Origin: Pseudomonadota bacterium
GTDB taxonomy: Bacteria > Pseudomonadota > Gammaproteobacteria > Burkholderiales > Casimicrobiaceae
NCBI GenBank assembly: GCA_018241785.1
Contig: JAFEDF010000236.1
Location: forward strand, 1-64,000
Direction of reading: 5' to 3'
Length of the DNA stretch: 64,000 nucleotides
Shown here: one piece after another, positions 10,964 to 19,883 of the stretch
Layout of the letters: the number at the start of each line of letters is the position of its first letter
How positions within the stretch are numbered: position 1 is the stretch's first letter
Notes under the pieces: generated by a model
What the model was told of the DNA's origin: nothing
What the model saw: the letters and a program-made list of their open reading frames with translations, nothing else
Database searches by the model: none
Translations under genes and position numbers: made by a program

Positions 10964-11833
10964 TCACTTCGCCGTGGCGATGCGGCGCCGGCGCGCATGC
11001 GTCCGGTCGAGCGCGCGCGCCCGGTCGAGCACGCGCACCGCCGGAGCGCCGGCGGCGGCCGGCGAACCGGCGACGATCCGGTGCAACCGGCTTCGGCTGT
11101 CGATTGCGTGCGCATAGAGGAGTCGCCCTGCCTCGTCGCCGTCGCGGCGCGCGAGCGCGTCGACGATGTCGCGGTGCTCGCGCACCGAGATCGGGAAGCT
11201 GTCCTCGCCGAGCGCAAGCGTCTCGCGCCGGAAGAGGTGCAGCTCCTTCACGAGGCGCCGGTAGGTCGCAACGAGGGTGCGGTTGCCGGTGATCGAGGCG
11301 AGCACGTCGTGGAACTCGAAATTGAGCGGCGTGTACGCGTCGACGTCGTGCCCGGCCGCTGCCTGCTCCATTCTCCTGATGAGTCCGCGCAGCGCAGCGA
11401 TCTGGTCGCGCGTGACACGCGGCGCGGCGAGCCGCCCGATGAGCTCGTCGAGCCCGGCGCGCAGTTCGTAGATCTCGTCGGCCTCGCCGACCGAGATCTC
11501 GCGCACCGAGACACCGCGGTTCTTCTCGGTGCGCACGAGCCCGATCTGGCCAAGCGCGCGAAACGCCTCGCGTACCGGCCCGCGGCTCACGTTGAGGCGC
11601 AGCGCCACGTCCTCCTCGCCGAGCTTGGCGCCCGGCGGGAGCTCGCCCGACAGGATCAGCCGCTCGAGCTCGTTCTGAACGAGGGTCGCCAGCGAATGGT
11701 TGCGGACGAGACGGATCGCATCCGATGCCGAGGGTCCCGGCGGCTCGGCGCCGGCGGTCGCTGGAGGAGGGTTGGCGAGCGTACGCAAGTTGACAGGATA
11801 GCAAGTCGACCGTAGATTGTCTACAATCAGCAA
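10964..11833 (-). CDS. phnR: GntR/FadR-type regulator of phosphonate use
   Basis: N-terminal GntR winged helix (LERLILSGELPPGAKLGEED then LNVSRGPVREAFRAL) followed by an all-helical FadR/FCD effector domain (NFEFHDVLA, EHRDIVDAL). It resembles the phosphonate-utilisation regulators of Burkholderia-type phn loci; the symbol is given on that basis and on position. The start is uncertain: TTG at 11833 or TTG at 11788. If the second is used, the palindrome GATTGTCTACAATC (11815-11828) lies upstream of the gene and overlaps promoters in both directions, which fits autorepression plus control of phnS. It is first in the leftward operon, 89 bp before phnA. Confidence 0.85.
   Translation of the reverse strand: MLIVDNLRSTCYPVNLRTLANPPPATAGAEPPGPSASDAIRLVRNHSLATLVQNELERLILSGELPPGAKLGEEDVALRLNVSRGPVREAFRALGQIGLVRTEKNRGVSVREISVGEADEIYELRAGLDELIGRLAAPRVTRDQIAALRGLIRRMEQAAAGHDVDAYTPLNFEFHDVLASITGNRTLVATYRRLVKELHLFRRETLALGEDSFPISVREHRDIVDALARRDGDEAGRLLYAHAIDSRSRLHRIVAGSPAAAGAPAVRVLDRARALDRTHARRRRIATAK
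11790..11818 (+). promoter_or_regulatory. sigma-70 promoter for phnSTUVW
   Basis: TTGACA at 11790-11795, a 17-bp spacer, then TAGATT at 11813-11818: a near-consensus promoter facing phnS. Transcription would begin near 11825, leaving about 170 nt of untranslated leader before phnS. The operator palindrome overlaps the -10 box and start point. Confidence 0.65.
11815..11828. promoter_or_regulatory. palindromic GntR/FadR-type operator
   Basis: GATTGTCTACAATC has perfect 6-bp arms around a 2-bp centre. The TTGTNNACAA core is of the kind bound by FadR-subfamily regulators. It sits over the -10 box of the phnS promoter and at the 5' edge of phnR, so one bound dimer could shut both directions. Confidence 0.65.
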
Positions 11834-11995
11834 TCGGCGTCCGACGATCCTGGCCGATCGCGGCCCGGGTCACGCACCCCGGCCGAAGCGGGATCGGACG
11901 GGCGTAGGATTGCGCGTTGCCGGCGGCGCGTCGCGCCTTCGGAGCAGTGAAGCCTCGGAGTTTCAGGCGTCGTCCATCCACGGGAGGAGAATCGA

Positions 11996-13030
11996 ATGAA
12001 GCGTCCATGGTTGTTGCTGTCAGCGCTCGCGCTCGCGGCGGCCGCGTTCGGCCCGGCGGTCGCAGGCGCGGCCGGTGTCGTCACCATCTATTCGGCCGAC
12101 GGTCTTCGCGACGGCAAGCCGAACTGGTACGACACGCAGTTCGAGGCATTCACGAAGGAAACCGGCATCAAGGTCCAGTACATCGAGGGCGGGTCGGGCG
12201 AGGTGGTGAACCGGCTCGAGCGCGAGCGGACCAACACGCAGGCCGACGTGCTCGTCACGCTGCCGCCGTTCATCCAGAAGGCGTCTTCGGATGGCCTCCT
12301 CGAGGCCTACACGCCGGCCGGCGTCGATGCGATCCCGGCGGGGACGCGTGACCCGAAGGGCGTCTGGTACCCGATGGTCAACAACTACTTCTGCTTCATC
12401 TACAACGGCAGCGCGCTCTCGGCGCCACCGAAGACCTGGGACGAACTGCTCGACCCGAAGTACAAGGGCAAGATCCAGTACTCGACCCCGGGCCAGGCAG
12501 GAGACGGCACCGCGCTGATGGTGCTCGCGTTCCACGCGTTCGGCAGCAAGGACGCGGCCTTCGCGTACCTGAAGAAGCTCCAGGTCAACAACGTCGGTCC
12601 GTCGTCGTCGACCGGGAAGCTCGCCGCCAAGGTCAACAAGGGCGAGCTGTGGGTCGCCAATGGCGACGTCCAGATGAACTACAGCCAGATGGCCGACAAC
12701 CCGAACCTGCGCATCTTCTGGCCGGCCGACGCCAAGGGGCAGCGCACCACGTTCTCGGAGCCCTACGACATCGCGCTCGTCAAGGGTGGACCGAACTCCG
12801 CCAACGGCAAGAAGCTGATCGACTTCCTGCTGTCGAAGCATGCGCAGGAGACGGTCAGCTCGATCGCGCGCGGCTATCCCTCGCGGTCGGACGTCAAGCC
12901 GACGGACAGCAACTTCAAGCAGCTCAACGCGTACATGGAGGGGGTCACCGTCTGGACGCCCGACTGGGATGCCGTGCTGCGCGACCTCAAGGGCGACGTC
13001 GCCAAGTGGCATGAGGTAACCGGCAGCTGA
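11996..13030 (+). CDS. phnS: AEP ABC transporter substrate-binding protein
   Basis: 344-residue periplasmic binding protein of the ferric/AEP type. Residues 1-25 are a signal peptide (basic start, alanine/leucine-rich core, cleavage near AVAGA). The mature part begins VVTIYSADGL and contains the binding-domain strings VLVTLPPFIQKA, WYPMVNNYFCFIYN and GYPSRSDVKP. It starts at an ATG with a strong GGGAGGAGAA ribosome binding site. The stop overlaps the phnT ATG by one base (TGATG). Iron-binding relatives look alike; the AEP assignment rests mainly on its place with phnTUVW. Confidence 0.9.
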   Translation: MKRPWLLLSALALAAAAFGPAVAGAAGVVTIYSADGLRDGKPNWYDTQFEAFTKETGIKVQYIEGGSGEVVNRLERERTNTQADVLVTLPPFIQKASSDGLLEAYTPAGVDAIPAGTRDPKGVWYPMVNNYFCFIYNGSALSAPPKTWDELLDPKYKGKIQYSTPGQAGDGTALMVLAFHAFGSKDAAFAYLKKLQVNNVGPSSSTGKLAAKVNKGELWVANGDVQMNYSQMADNPNLRIFWPADAKGQRTTFSEPYDIALVKGGPNSANGKKLIDFLLSKHAQETVSSIARGYPSRSDVKPTDSNFKQLNAYMEGVTVWTPDWDAVLRDLKGDVAKWHEVTGS

Positions 13031-14202
13031 TGGCCGATGCTGCAGTGATGCCTGGTTTCCCGCGCGCCGCCGCCGGTGCGAAGGCGGCGGTGCGGGCGCG
13101 GCCGGGAATCCGCTTCGATCGCGTCACCGTGGCCTACCGGTCCACGGTGGCGCTCGCCGATTTCAGCCTCGACGTCGAGCCGGGCGAGGTGATGGCGCTG
13201 CTCGGCCCGTCCGGATCGGGCAAGACGACCGCGTTGCGCACGGTTGCCGGCTTCGTCACGCCGACCTCCGGTCGCGTTTTCCTCGGCGACACCGACGTCA
13301 CCAGCATGCCGGCCCATCAGCGCGGCATCGGCATGGTGGTCCAGCAGTACGCGCTGTTTCCGCACATGCGCGTCGAGCAGAACGTCGCCTTCGGGCTGCG
13401 TGCGGCCGGCGCTTCGCGCGCGACGATCGCTCCGCGCGTCACCGAGTGCCTGACGATGGTCGGCATGGCGGCCTATGCGCGGCGCTATCCGCACGAGCTC
13501 TCGGGGGGCCAGCAGCAGCGCGTGGCGATCGCACGCGCGCTCGCGATCCGTCCGCGCGTGCTGCTGCTCGACGAGCCGCTCTCGGCGCTCGACGCCCAGC
13601 TCCGAAGCGGCATGCTGAACGAGATCGCGCGGCTGCATCGCGAGCTCCCCGACGTCACCATCCTCTACGTCACGCACGACCAGGTCGAGGCGCTGACGCT
13701 CGCCGACCGGATCGCGGTGATGAACGACAGCCGTCTCGTCGACGTCGGCACCGCGCAGTCGCTCTACCAGCAGCCGCCGTCGGACTTCACGGCGACCTTC
13801 GTCGGCAACGCCAATCTGGTCCCGGTCACCGTCGAGGCGTTCGACGCCGCAAGGCAGGAGGCGCGCGTGCGCTTCGCAGCGTGCAGTGTCGTCGTTCGCG
13901 CGAACGGCGGCGTCACGCCGGGCGAGCGGCGCACGCTTTGCGTCAGGCCGCACGCGCTCGCGCTCGAGCCTCCTGCGGCGGGCGCCAACGCGATCGAGGC
14001 CAGGGTGGTCGAGGTGCAGTGGCGCGGTTCGGCGCATCGCCTGTATCTCGAGATCGACGGCATCGAGCTGCGTGCCGACAGCAAGCCGCTGCGCGAGCCT
14101 CCGCACCGCGGCGAGCGGCTCATCGTTCATTTCGCCGCGCACGACGCCACCCTTCTCGCCGCGGCGCAAGCCGATCGCGGCTCCGCTGACCATCGTGGGT
14201 AG
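13030..14202 (+). CDS. phnT: AEP ABC transporter ATP-binding protein
   Basis: 390-residue ATPase that powers AEP import. Walker A GPSGSGKTT at about 59-67, Q-loop VVQQYALFPH, signature LSGGQQQR, Walker B LLLDEPLSALD and the switch His in YVTHDQ are all intact. The last ~130 residues form a TOBE-like regulatory barrel. Translation is coupled to phnS through the overlapping TGATG. Confidence 0.93.
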   Translation: MADAAVMPGFPRAAAGAKAAVRARPGIRFDRVTVAYRSTVALADFSLDVEPGEVMALLGPSGSGKTTALRTVAGFVTPTSGRVFLGDTDVTSMPAHQRGIGMVVQQYALFPHMRVEQNVAFGLRAAGASRATIAPRVTECLTMVGMAAYARRYPHELSGGQQQRVAIARALAIRPRVLLLDEPLSALDAQLRSGMLNEIARLHRELPDVTILYVTHDQVEALTLADRIAVMNDSRLVDVGTAQSLYQQPPSDFTATFVGNANLVPVTVEAFDAARQEARVRFAACSVVVRANGGVTPGERRTLCVRPHALALEPPAAGANAIEARVVEVQWRGSAHRLYLEIDGIELRADSKPLREPPHRGERLIVHFAAHDATLLAAAQADRGSADHRG

Positions 14203-14220
14203 GCCCGGCCGGCGCAGGTC

Positions 14221-15123
14221 GTGTCGATGACGGCGGCGACCGCATTGCTGGCGGCGGATGCGCCCGCGGCGCGGCGAACCGGCATCCCGGCCTGGATCTG
14301 GGTTGTCGTTCCGCTCGCGGTGCTTGCGGTGATCTTCTACTACCCGCTGTTCTTCATCCTGCGCCAGTCGTTCACCGGCGAGGGCGGCCACCCGAGCCTC
14401 GCTCCGTACGCCGAGATGCTGTCGTCGCCGCTCTTCCGCGGGGCGCTCCTGCGCACGATCCAGATCGCCTCGCTCTCGACCCTCGGCTGCCTCGCCCTCG
14501 GCTTCGTCCTCGCACTCATCGTGTCCTTCGTCCCGTTTCCCGGCGCGCGAGTGGTGAGCGGCTTCATCGGCACCTTCCTCGCGTTCCCGTCGTTCCTCAT
14601 CGCGCTCGCCTTCACGTTCCTCTACGGCTCGGCGGGAGTGTTCAATTTCGTTGCGATGGATATCTCCGGGGCGACGCAGCCGCCGATCGATTTCGTCTAC
14701 ACGAAGTGGGGCGTGATCCTCGCCGAGATCACCTTCTACACACCGTTCGTGATGCGGCCGCTCCTCGCGGCGTTCTCGCAGCTCGACACCGCGCTGATCG
14801 AGGTCGCGTCGAGCCTCGGCGCGCGGCCGCTGCGGATCATCCGCGAAGTGATCGTTCCGGAGGCGGTTCCCGCGCTCCTCGCCGGTGGGAGCCTGTGCCT
14901 GCTCCTCACGCTGAACGAATTCGGCATCGTGCTCTTCATCGGCGCGAAAGGGGTGATCACGCTGCCGATGGTGATCTACGGCAAGGCGATCCAGGAGTTC
15001 GACTACACGGCGGGCTGCGTCGTCGCCGTCGTCAACATCACGCTGTCGGTCGGCTTGTACGCGCTCTACCGCTTTCTGGTTTCGCGATCGGGAGGGGGCC
15101 GTGCTTCTGCCGTCCAGGCCTAG
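14221..15123 (+). CDS. phnU: AEP ABC transporter permease PhnU
   Basis: 300-residue inner-membrane subunit with six predicted helices, beginning with WIWVVVPLAVLAVIFYYPLFF and ending LSVGLYALYRFLVSR. The EAA loop that contacts the ATPase reads EVASSLGARPLRIIREVIVPEA. Start is GTG at 14221 or ATG two codons later. It overlaps phnV by 23 bp. Confidence 0.92.
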   Translation: MSMTAATALLAADAPAARRTGIPAWIWVVVPLAVLAVIFYYPLFFILRQSFTGEGGHPSLAPYAEMLSSPLFRGALLRTIQIASLSTLGCLALGFVLALIVSFVPFPGARVVSGFIGTFLAFPSFLIALAFTFLYGSAGVFNFVAMDISGATQPPIDFVYTKWGVILAEITFYTPFVMRPLLAAFSQLDTALIEVASSLGARPLRIIREVIVPEAVPALLAGGSLCLLLTLNEFGIVLFIGAKGVITLPMVIYGKAIQEFDYTAGCVVAVVNITLSVGLYALYRFLVSRSGGGRASAVQA

Positions 15124-15898
15124 CCGCGTCGCCGCGTGGGTACTGTTCTTCGTGCTCTTCGTGCCGGTGTTCGGGCTGCCCATCGTCGTCGTGGGTGCGG
15201 CGAGCGTGGCGGGCCAGTGGAACGACGTGCTGCCGAGCCATCTGACGCTGCGCCACCTGCACGACGCGTTCGTCAGCAACGCCGGCATCGAGCTCCTGAC
15301 GAGCCTCGCAACCGGCATCATCGCGAGCGTCGTCGCACTCGTCATCGGCACGTGGGCGGCGCTCGCCGTGCGTGCGCTGCGCCGGCGCGGCGCGAAAGTG
15401 ATCGGCACCCTGTTCGTGCTGCCGATCGCGGTGCCGTCGGTGTCGGTGGGCCTCGGGCTCCTCGTCGCTTTCAGCCGGCCGCCGTTCCTCCTGAACGGCA
15501 CCTCGGTGATCGTCGTCATCGCCCACGTCGTGCTCGTCACCGCATTCGCGTTCAGCAGCGTGTCGGCGGGACTCGCGCGACTGCCGGCACATTTTGAGCA
15601 GGTCGCGGCGAGCCTCGGCGGCCGGCCCGCCTACGTGCTGTTCCGGGTGACGCTGCCGCTCCTCACGCCGTCGCTCGTCGCAGCTGCGGGCCTGTGCTTC
15701 GCGCTGTCGATGGGCGAACTGGGCGCGACGATCATGGTCTATCCGCCGGGATGGGTGACGCTGCCGGTCGGCATTTTCGCGCTGACCGATCGCGGCGCCG
15801 TATTCGACGGCGCGGCGCTCACCGTGCTGCTGCTCGTCCTCACGCTCGTCGTGCTGGTCGCGGTATCGCGCATCCGCACGCGGGCAAGCTACCGCTAG
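15101..15898 (+). CDS. phnV: AEP ABC transporter permease PhnV
   Basis: 265-residue second permease with six predicted helices (first VAAWVLFFVLFVPVFGLPIV, last AALTVLLLVLTLVVLVAV) and the EAA loop QVAASLGGRPAYVLFRVTLP. A GTG start lies inside the end of phnU, just after a GGGAGGGGG ribosome binding site. phnW follows 10 bp later, so phnSTUVW reads as one operon. Confidence 0.92.
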   Translation: MLLPSRPSRVAAWVLFFVLFVPVFGLPIVVVGAASVAGQWNDVLPSHLTLRHLHDAFVSNAGIELLTSLATGIIASVVALVIGTWAALAVRALRRRGAKVIGTLFVLPIAVPSVSVGLGLLVAFSRPPFLLNGTSVIVVIAHVVLVTAFAFSSVSAGLARLPAHFEQVAASLGGRPAYVLFRVTLPLLTPSLVAAAGLCFALSMGELGATIMVYPPGWVTLPVGIFALTDRGAVFDGAALTVLLLVLTLVVLVAVSRIRTRASYR

Positions 15899-15907
15899 GA
15901 AACTGCC

Positions 15908-17053
15908 ATGGCCAATGCAAGCCGCGATCCGATCCTGCTCACCCCGGGTCCGCTCACCACCGCGCTGTCGACGAAGGCTGCGATGCTGCGCGACTGGGGC
16001 TCGTGGGACTCCAACTTCAACGCCGTGACGGCACGCGTACGGGAGCGCCTGCTCGCCATCGTCAACGGCCAGTCGACGCACGTCTGCGTGCCGCTGCAGG
16101 GGAGCTGCACCTTCGCAGTCGAAGCCGCGGTCAACACGCTGGTGCCGCGCGACGGACATCTCCTGGTGCTGGTCAACGGCGCCTATGGCCATCGCCTCGC
16201 CAAGCTCGCCGGGCTGATGGGACGGCGCGTCAGCGTCCATGAGGGACCCGAGGACCAGGCGATCCGTTCCGGCGACGTGGCGCGGCTGCTTGCCGCCGAT
16301 GCATCGATCGGCCATGTCGCGGTGATCCACTGCGAGACCTCGACCGGCATCCTCAATCCGCTCGCCGAGATCGCCCGCGAGGTGGCACGGCAGGGCCGAA
16401 AGCTCATCGTCGACGCGATGAGCTCGTTCGCCGCGGTGCCGATCGACGCGCATGCCACCCCCTTCGATGCACTCGTCGCGTCGTCGGGCAAATGCATCGA
16501 GGGTCCCCCGGGGGTCGGCTTCGTGTTCGCAAGGCGGTCGACCCTGGAGGGCTGCGCGGGTCACAGCACATCGCTCTCCCTCGATCTCTACGACCAGTGG
16601 CAGTACATGGAGAAGACCACCCAGTGGCGCTATACGCCGCCGACGCATGTCGTGGTGGCGCTCGCCGCTGCGCTCGAGGCGTTCGAGGCCGAGGGTGGCC
16701 AGCAGGCCCGCCTCGCTCGCTACACGCGCAACTACGAGGTGCTGGTGCGCGGGATGGCGGAGCTTGGCTTTCGCGTCTTCCTCGCGCCGTCGATCCAGGC
16801 GCCGATCATCGTCACCTTCCACGCGCCCGCCGATGCGCGCTACAGCTTCCGCGATTTCTACGATCGCGTGCGCGACAAGGGTTTCATCCTCTATCCGGGC
16901 AAGCTCACCAAGGTCGAGACGTTTCGCGTCGGCTGCATCGGCGCGATCGGTCCCGACGAGATGCGCCACGCGGTCAACGCGGTGCGCGACACGCTCGCCG
17001 AGATGGGCATCCGCGATGCTCAGCCGCGCGAGCGCGCGTCGAAGGCAGCGTAA
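15908..17053 (+). CDS. phnW: 2-aminoethylphosphonate--pyruvate transaminase PhnW
   Basis: PLP class V aminotransferase, 381 residues, converting AEP plus pyruvate to phosphonoacetaldehyde plus alanine. Typical strings are [15 protein letters not shown] at the N-terminus, [34 protein letters not shown], and the PLP lysine in [16 protein letters not shown]. The ATG follows AGGAAA at a good distance. It supplies the substrate for PhnY on the opposite arm. Its 3' end overlaps the convergent Nudix gene by 34 bp. Confidence 0.95.
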   Translation: MANASRDPILLTPGPLTTALSTKAAMLRDWGSWDSNFNAVTARVRERLLAIVNGQSTHVCVPLQGSCTFAVEAAVNTLVPRDGHLLVLVNGAYGHRLAKLAGLMGRRVSVHEGPEDQAIRSGDVARLLAADASIGHVAVIHCETSTGILNPLAEIAREVARQGRKLIVDAMSSFAAVPIDAHATPFDALVASSGKCIEGPPGVGFVFARRSTLEGCAGHSTSLSLDLYDQWQYMEKTTQWRYTPPTHVVVALAAALEAFEAEGGQQARLARYTRNYEVLVRGMAELGFRVFLAPSIQAPIIVTFHAPADARYSFRDFYDRVRDKGFILYPGKLTKVETFRVGCIGAIGPDEMRHAVNAVRDTLAEMGIRDAQPRERASKAA

Positions 17054-17973
17054 CGCAGGAGAAGATCGAGCACGACGGCGCTCGCGTCGACGGTCACGAC
17101 GTCCGGGCCTGTCGAGGCTGCGATGAGCCGCGCGGCTTCGTCGAGCCCCACCCGCCGGTGCTCGACCGCCTCGCCGTCCTGGTTTGCGGGAACGAAGTCC
17201 GCCGGAAGGTCGAGGTCGTGGACGAAGATCGTCTCGCGCTGCAGGCCGTCGGCATGGAGGCGCTCGATGTAGAGGGACCCCGCGGGCTTCGCCTGCGCGG
17301 CGAGCGCGGCGTCGATGCCTGCCTCCTCCCACGCCTCCTTGACGACGGTGCCGGCCACGCCGCACTCGGCCGAGATACCGCCGCCGACGAGGTTGTCGAG
17401 CTGGCCGGGATCGATCGGCTTCGCCGGGCTCCTGCGCGCGAACCAGAGCGTCGTGCCGGTGCCCGCCGGAGTCGCTGCGTCCGCGACGATGCCGTTGACG
17501 TGGGCGGCGAACGTGTGGATGCCGAAGTAGCGCGCAGCCGCGCGCTCGAGCAGGAACAGCGGTGCGGCGGCGAAGTCCTCGTGCACCGCATAGAGCTCGT
17601 CGCGCCAGGCAGTGAGCGCTCCTTCGCGCGCGAGCTCGCGCGCAATCCCCGCCATCGCCGCCGTCCGCGCCGGCGCATCGGCGAGCGCCGGGACGAATTC
17701 GATCGCCCCGGACCCGACGTGAAACACTTCGTGGAAGCACGCGAGCCTCGCTGCGCGCGCGGCGCCGACGTAGCCGATGTCGATGCCGTCGGCTCGCAGC
17801 ACGTGCATGCCGCGGCGAAGGTCCTTCGCTGGCCCGGGCCAGCGGTCGCGCAGCGCCGATGCGCCCGCCCACGATGGCGGAGCGCCGCCCGCCGGTGCGC
17901 GGGTGTCGAAGGGCGCTCGCGCAAGCGCGCTGCCGAGGCGCTCGAGGATCGCGGTTAGAATCGCGCCTTCCAT
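17020..17973 (-). CDS. Nudix hydrolase with DUF4743-type N-terminal region
   Basis: 317 residues. The N-terminal ~150 residues resemble the domain found with the plant Nudix 20/24 and thiamine-pyrophosphokinase-related group ([14 protein letters not shown] region). The Nudix box at about 195-220 reads GGGISAECG then KEAWEEAGI. The metal-binding E-x-x-E-E pattern is present; the usual Arg before it is Lys and the first box Glu is Cys. It would hydrolyse a nucleoside-diphosphate-linked compound; the substrate is not known. The ATG at 17973 is chosen because the frame upstream crosses folD in antisense and has no family resemblance. Confidence 0.85.
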   Translation of the reverse strand: MEGAILTAILERLGSALARAPFDTRAPAGGAPPSWAGASALRDRWPGPAKDLRRGMHVLRADGIDIGYVGAARAARLACFHEVFHVGSGAIEFVPALADAPARTAAMAGIARELAREGALTAWRDELYAVHEDFAAAPLFLLERAAARYFGIHTFAAHVNGIVADAATPAGTGTTLWFARRSPAKPIDPGQLDNLVGGGISAECGVAGTVVKEAWEEAGIDAALAAQAKPAGSLYIERLHADGLQRETIFVHDLDLPADFVPANQDGEAVEHRRVGLDEAARLIAASTGPDVVTVDASAVVLDLLLRYAAFDARSRG

Positions 17974-18003
17974 CGGCTTCCCATGATCTGAATCCACGCG
18001 AGC

Positions 18004-18870
18004 ATGCCCGCCCGCATTCTCGACGGCAAGGCCCTGGCGAACCGGGTGACCGGCTCGATTCGCGAGCGCGTGGCTGCCCGCATCGCTGCGGGTCGCGGCG
18101 TGCCCACGCTCGCCGTCGTGCTGGTCGGCGAGCATCCGGCGTCGCAGGTCTACGTTCGCAACAAGCGCCGGACGACCGAGACGGTCGGCATGGGTTCGCG
18201 TGCCTTCGATCTTCCTGCGGACGTTGCCGAGCGCGAGGTGCTCGATCTCATCGACCGCCTCAATGGCGATCCCGCCGTGCACGGCATCCTCGTGCAGCTC
18301 CCGCTGCCGCCGCAGATCGAACCCGAGCGGGTGATCGAGGCGATCGATCCCGCGAAGGACGTCGACGGCTTCCACCCCTACAACGTCGGCCGGCTGGTGC
18401 TGCGGATGCCGCTCCTGCGCCCGTGCACTCCGCTCGGCTGCATGAAGCTCCTCGCCGAGACCGGCGAGCCGCTCGCCGGCAAGCACGCGGTGGTGATCGG
18501 GCAATCGAACATCGTCGGGCGCCCGATGGCCCTCGAGCTCCTGATGGAGCGCTGCACGGTGACGATCTGCCACTCGGCGACGCGCGACCTCCCGGGCCTC
18601 GTGCGCGGCGCCGACATCGTCGTCGCGGCGATCGGCAAGCCGGCGTTCGTGCGCGGCGACTGGATCCGCGAGGGTGCGATCGTCATCGACGTCGGCATCA
18701 ACCGGGGCGCCGACGGCAAGCTCTGCGGCGACGTCGACTTCGCAGGCGCCGCCGAGCGCGCGGCATGGATCACGCCGGTGCCGGGAGGCGTGGGCCCGAT
18801 GACGATCGCGATGCTGCTCTCCAACACGCTCCAGGCGGCGGAGGCGATCGACGGTCGTCCATCCGGCTGA
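18004..18870 (+). CDS. folD: bifunctional methylene-THF dehydrogenase/cyclohydrolase FolD
   Basis: Cytosolic one-carbon enzyme interconverting 5,10-methylene- and 10-formyl-tetrahydrofolate. 288 residues, normal length. Tyr50 and Lys54 in YVRNKRR are the catalytic pair, [14 protein letters not shown] is the family signature, [11 protein letters not shown] the NADP-binding loop, and [16 protein letters not shown] the C-terminal signature. It is divergent from the Nudix gene with a 30-bp gap. Confidence 0.97.
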   Translation: MPARILDGKALANRVTGSIRERVAARIAAGRGVPTLAVVLVGEHPASQVYVRNKRRTTETVGMGSRAFDLPADVAEREVLDLIDRLNGDPAVHGILVQLPLPPQIEPERVIEAIDPAKDVDGFHPYNVGRLVLRMPLLRPCTPLGCMKLLAETGEPLAGKHAVVIGQSNIVGRPMALELLMERCTVTICHSATRDLPGLVRGADIVVAAIGKPAFVRGDWIREGAIVIDVGINRGADGKLCGDVDFAGAAERAAWITPVPGGVGPMTIAMLLSNTLQAAEAIDGRPSG

Positions 18871-18927
18871 ATGGGCATCCAGCGCGGTTGGCGGTATAAC
18901 GGGTCCGTCGCACCCACAGGGGCAGCC

Positions 18928-19194
18928 ATGGGCATCGTGCATGCGGATCTGCGCGTCGACCTGAAGCCTCGCGAGTACATCCTCGCCGACGGCAGCCGAA
19001 AGCTGGTGCGCTGCGTCGGGCCCGTCAAGGTCGAAATGCAGGGCCGCGACTGTGTGACGATTGCGGCGGTCATGGGCGACAAGGTGCTGCTCGGCGCGGT
19101 GCCGATGGAGTCGATGGACGTGGTGATCAATCCGCGAACGCTGCGCGTGATTCCCAATCCGGAGAATCCCAACTTTGCAGGGTCGCGGGCCTGA
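18928..19194 (+). CDS. retropepsin-like protein missing its catalytic segment
   Basis: 88 residues from the ATG at 18928, which follows AGGGGCAGCC; the frame opens 57 bp earlier, at 18871. The opening MGIVHADL and the second half (LADGSRKLVRCVGPVKVEM, then GDKVLLGAVPMESMD and NPRTLRVIPNPENPN) match the pattern of small clan-AA aspartic proteases found in bacteria. In those proteins a stretch with the active-site DTGA motif lies between the two parts. Here MGIVHADLRVD runs straight into the LADGS region, so about 35-45 residues including the catalytic Asp seem to be missing in frame. It is either a relic or an inactive derivative. Family recognition is from memory of the pattern, not a search. 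Confidence 0.6.
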   Translation: MGIVHADLRVDLKPREYILADGSRKLVRCVGPVKVEMQGRDCVTIAAVMGDKVLLGAVPMESMDVVINPRTLRVIPNPENPNFAGSRA

Positions 19195-19521
19195 CGCGCT
19201 CGCGGGGCTCGTCCCGGCTTCGCTTGCCCGTCCCGCCGTCCAGTGTCCGCCGTTCTCGCGCCGCTTGCGTGCTATCCGGATCGTCGATTGCATCGGTGGA
19301 CTCCATTGGTGCAACGTATCCGGCGGGGAATCCGAATTGCCGAGCTCCGCGAGCGAAGAGATCCTTGTTCCATCGGTACGGACTGATGGCGCGGTCGATC
19401 GCCGTCGCACGGTGGGCCAGCGCGCGGTGCACTGCGTGGCGAGTAGCGATCTCGACGTACTTCGCAGCGCAATCGTGGTCGAAACCTTCGCCGCGGTCCA
19501 ACAGCTTCTGCCGTGGGATCG
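19195..19521. other. gene-poor stretch with lower GC, possible decayed minus-strand frame
   Basis: No confident gene. A minus-strand frame across this stretch has moderate protein character (KYVEIATRHAVHRALAHRA, then ISPYRWNKDLF) but no clear start or recognisable family, and it runs antisense into the zinc-ribbon gene. Base composition is visibly less GC-rich than the flanks. Read as part of a degraded insertion between folD and the aldehyde dehydrogenase. Confidence 0.35.
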
Positions 19522-19832
19522 TTACCTCAGTTCCGCGCCGCACTTGGGACAGTACCGGGGACTTATGGAACGACCGAGGTATGAGTTGCAAGCAGGGCAT
19601 CGCCAGTTCTTGAACGAGAACGCAAGCGCCCCCCGGCGAGCACAAGAAAGGCAGTGACGATGACCCGTAGGGGGAGGTTCCCGGTGGATATCGGATTGTT
19701 ACGGTTGCGCAGCCACTCGATACCGAAAAACCCGACTATCAGCGGGACGGTAAGGATGATCTGCCGAACTCGACGTTTCCTGAATTGGATCTTGAACTCG
19801 CGGTTCTGCTCCTCAGTGTGAGGTGTCTGCAT
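19522..19832 (-). pseudogene. two-helix membrane protein with zinc ribbon, frameshifted
   Basis: From ATG 19832 the product reads MQTPHTEEQNREFKIQF, then two hydrophobic segments (QIILTVPLIVGFFGIEWL and LPLRVIVTAFLVLAGG). The frame is lost at a run of six C's (19629-19634, G's on the coding strand). Adding one base there continues into LAFSFKNWRCPACNSYLG then SPRYCPKCGAELR and a stop at 19522-19524. The tail is a textbook CPxC...CPKCG zinc ribbon, so the intact gene would be a ~104-residue membrane-anchored zinc-ribbon protein of unknown function. The break could be a real mutation, a sequencing error in the homopolymer, or slippage. Base composition is lower in GC than neighbours. Confidence 0.7.
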
Positions 19833-19883
19833 GGTCAACTCGTTGTCGGCGTCGGACAGGACGTAGGCGGGCGGACTTCGCCG

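Noticed and set aside
13030-14202. Reading the ABC importer at 11996-15898 as an iron(III) transporter
   Set aside because: The binding protein and ATPase resemble iron importers, but the genes are joined to phnW and face phnR-phnA-phnY, which fits AEP uptake better.
17020-19410. A 796-residue minus-strand open frame running from the Nudix gene across folD
   Set aside because: Only the part from 17973 down resembles a protein family. The rest is antisense to folD and to the retropepsin-like gene and reads as Arg/His/Asp-rich low-quality sequence, typical of high-GC shadow frames.
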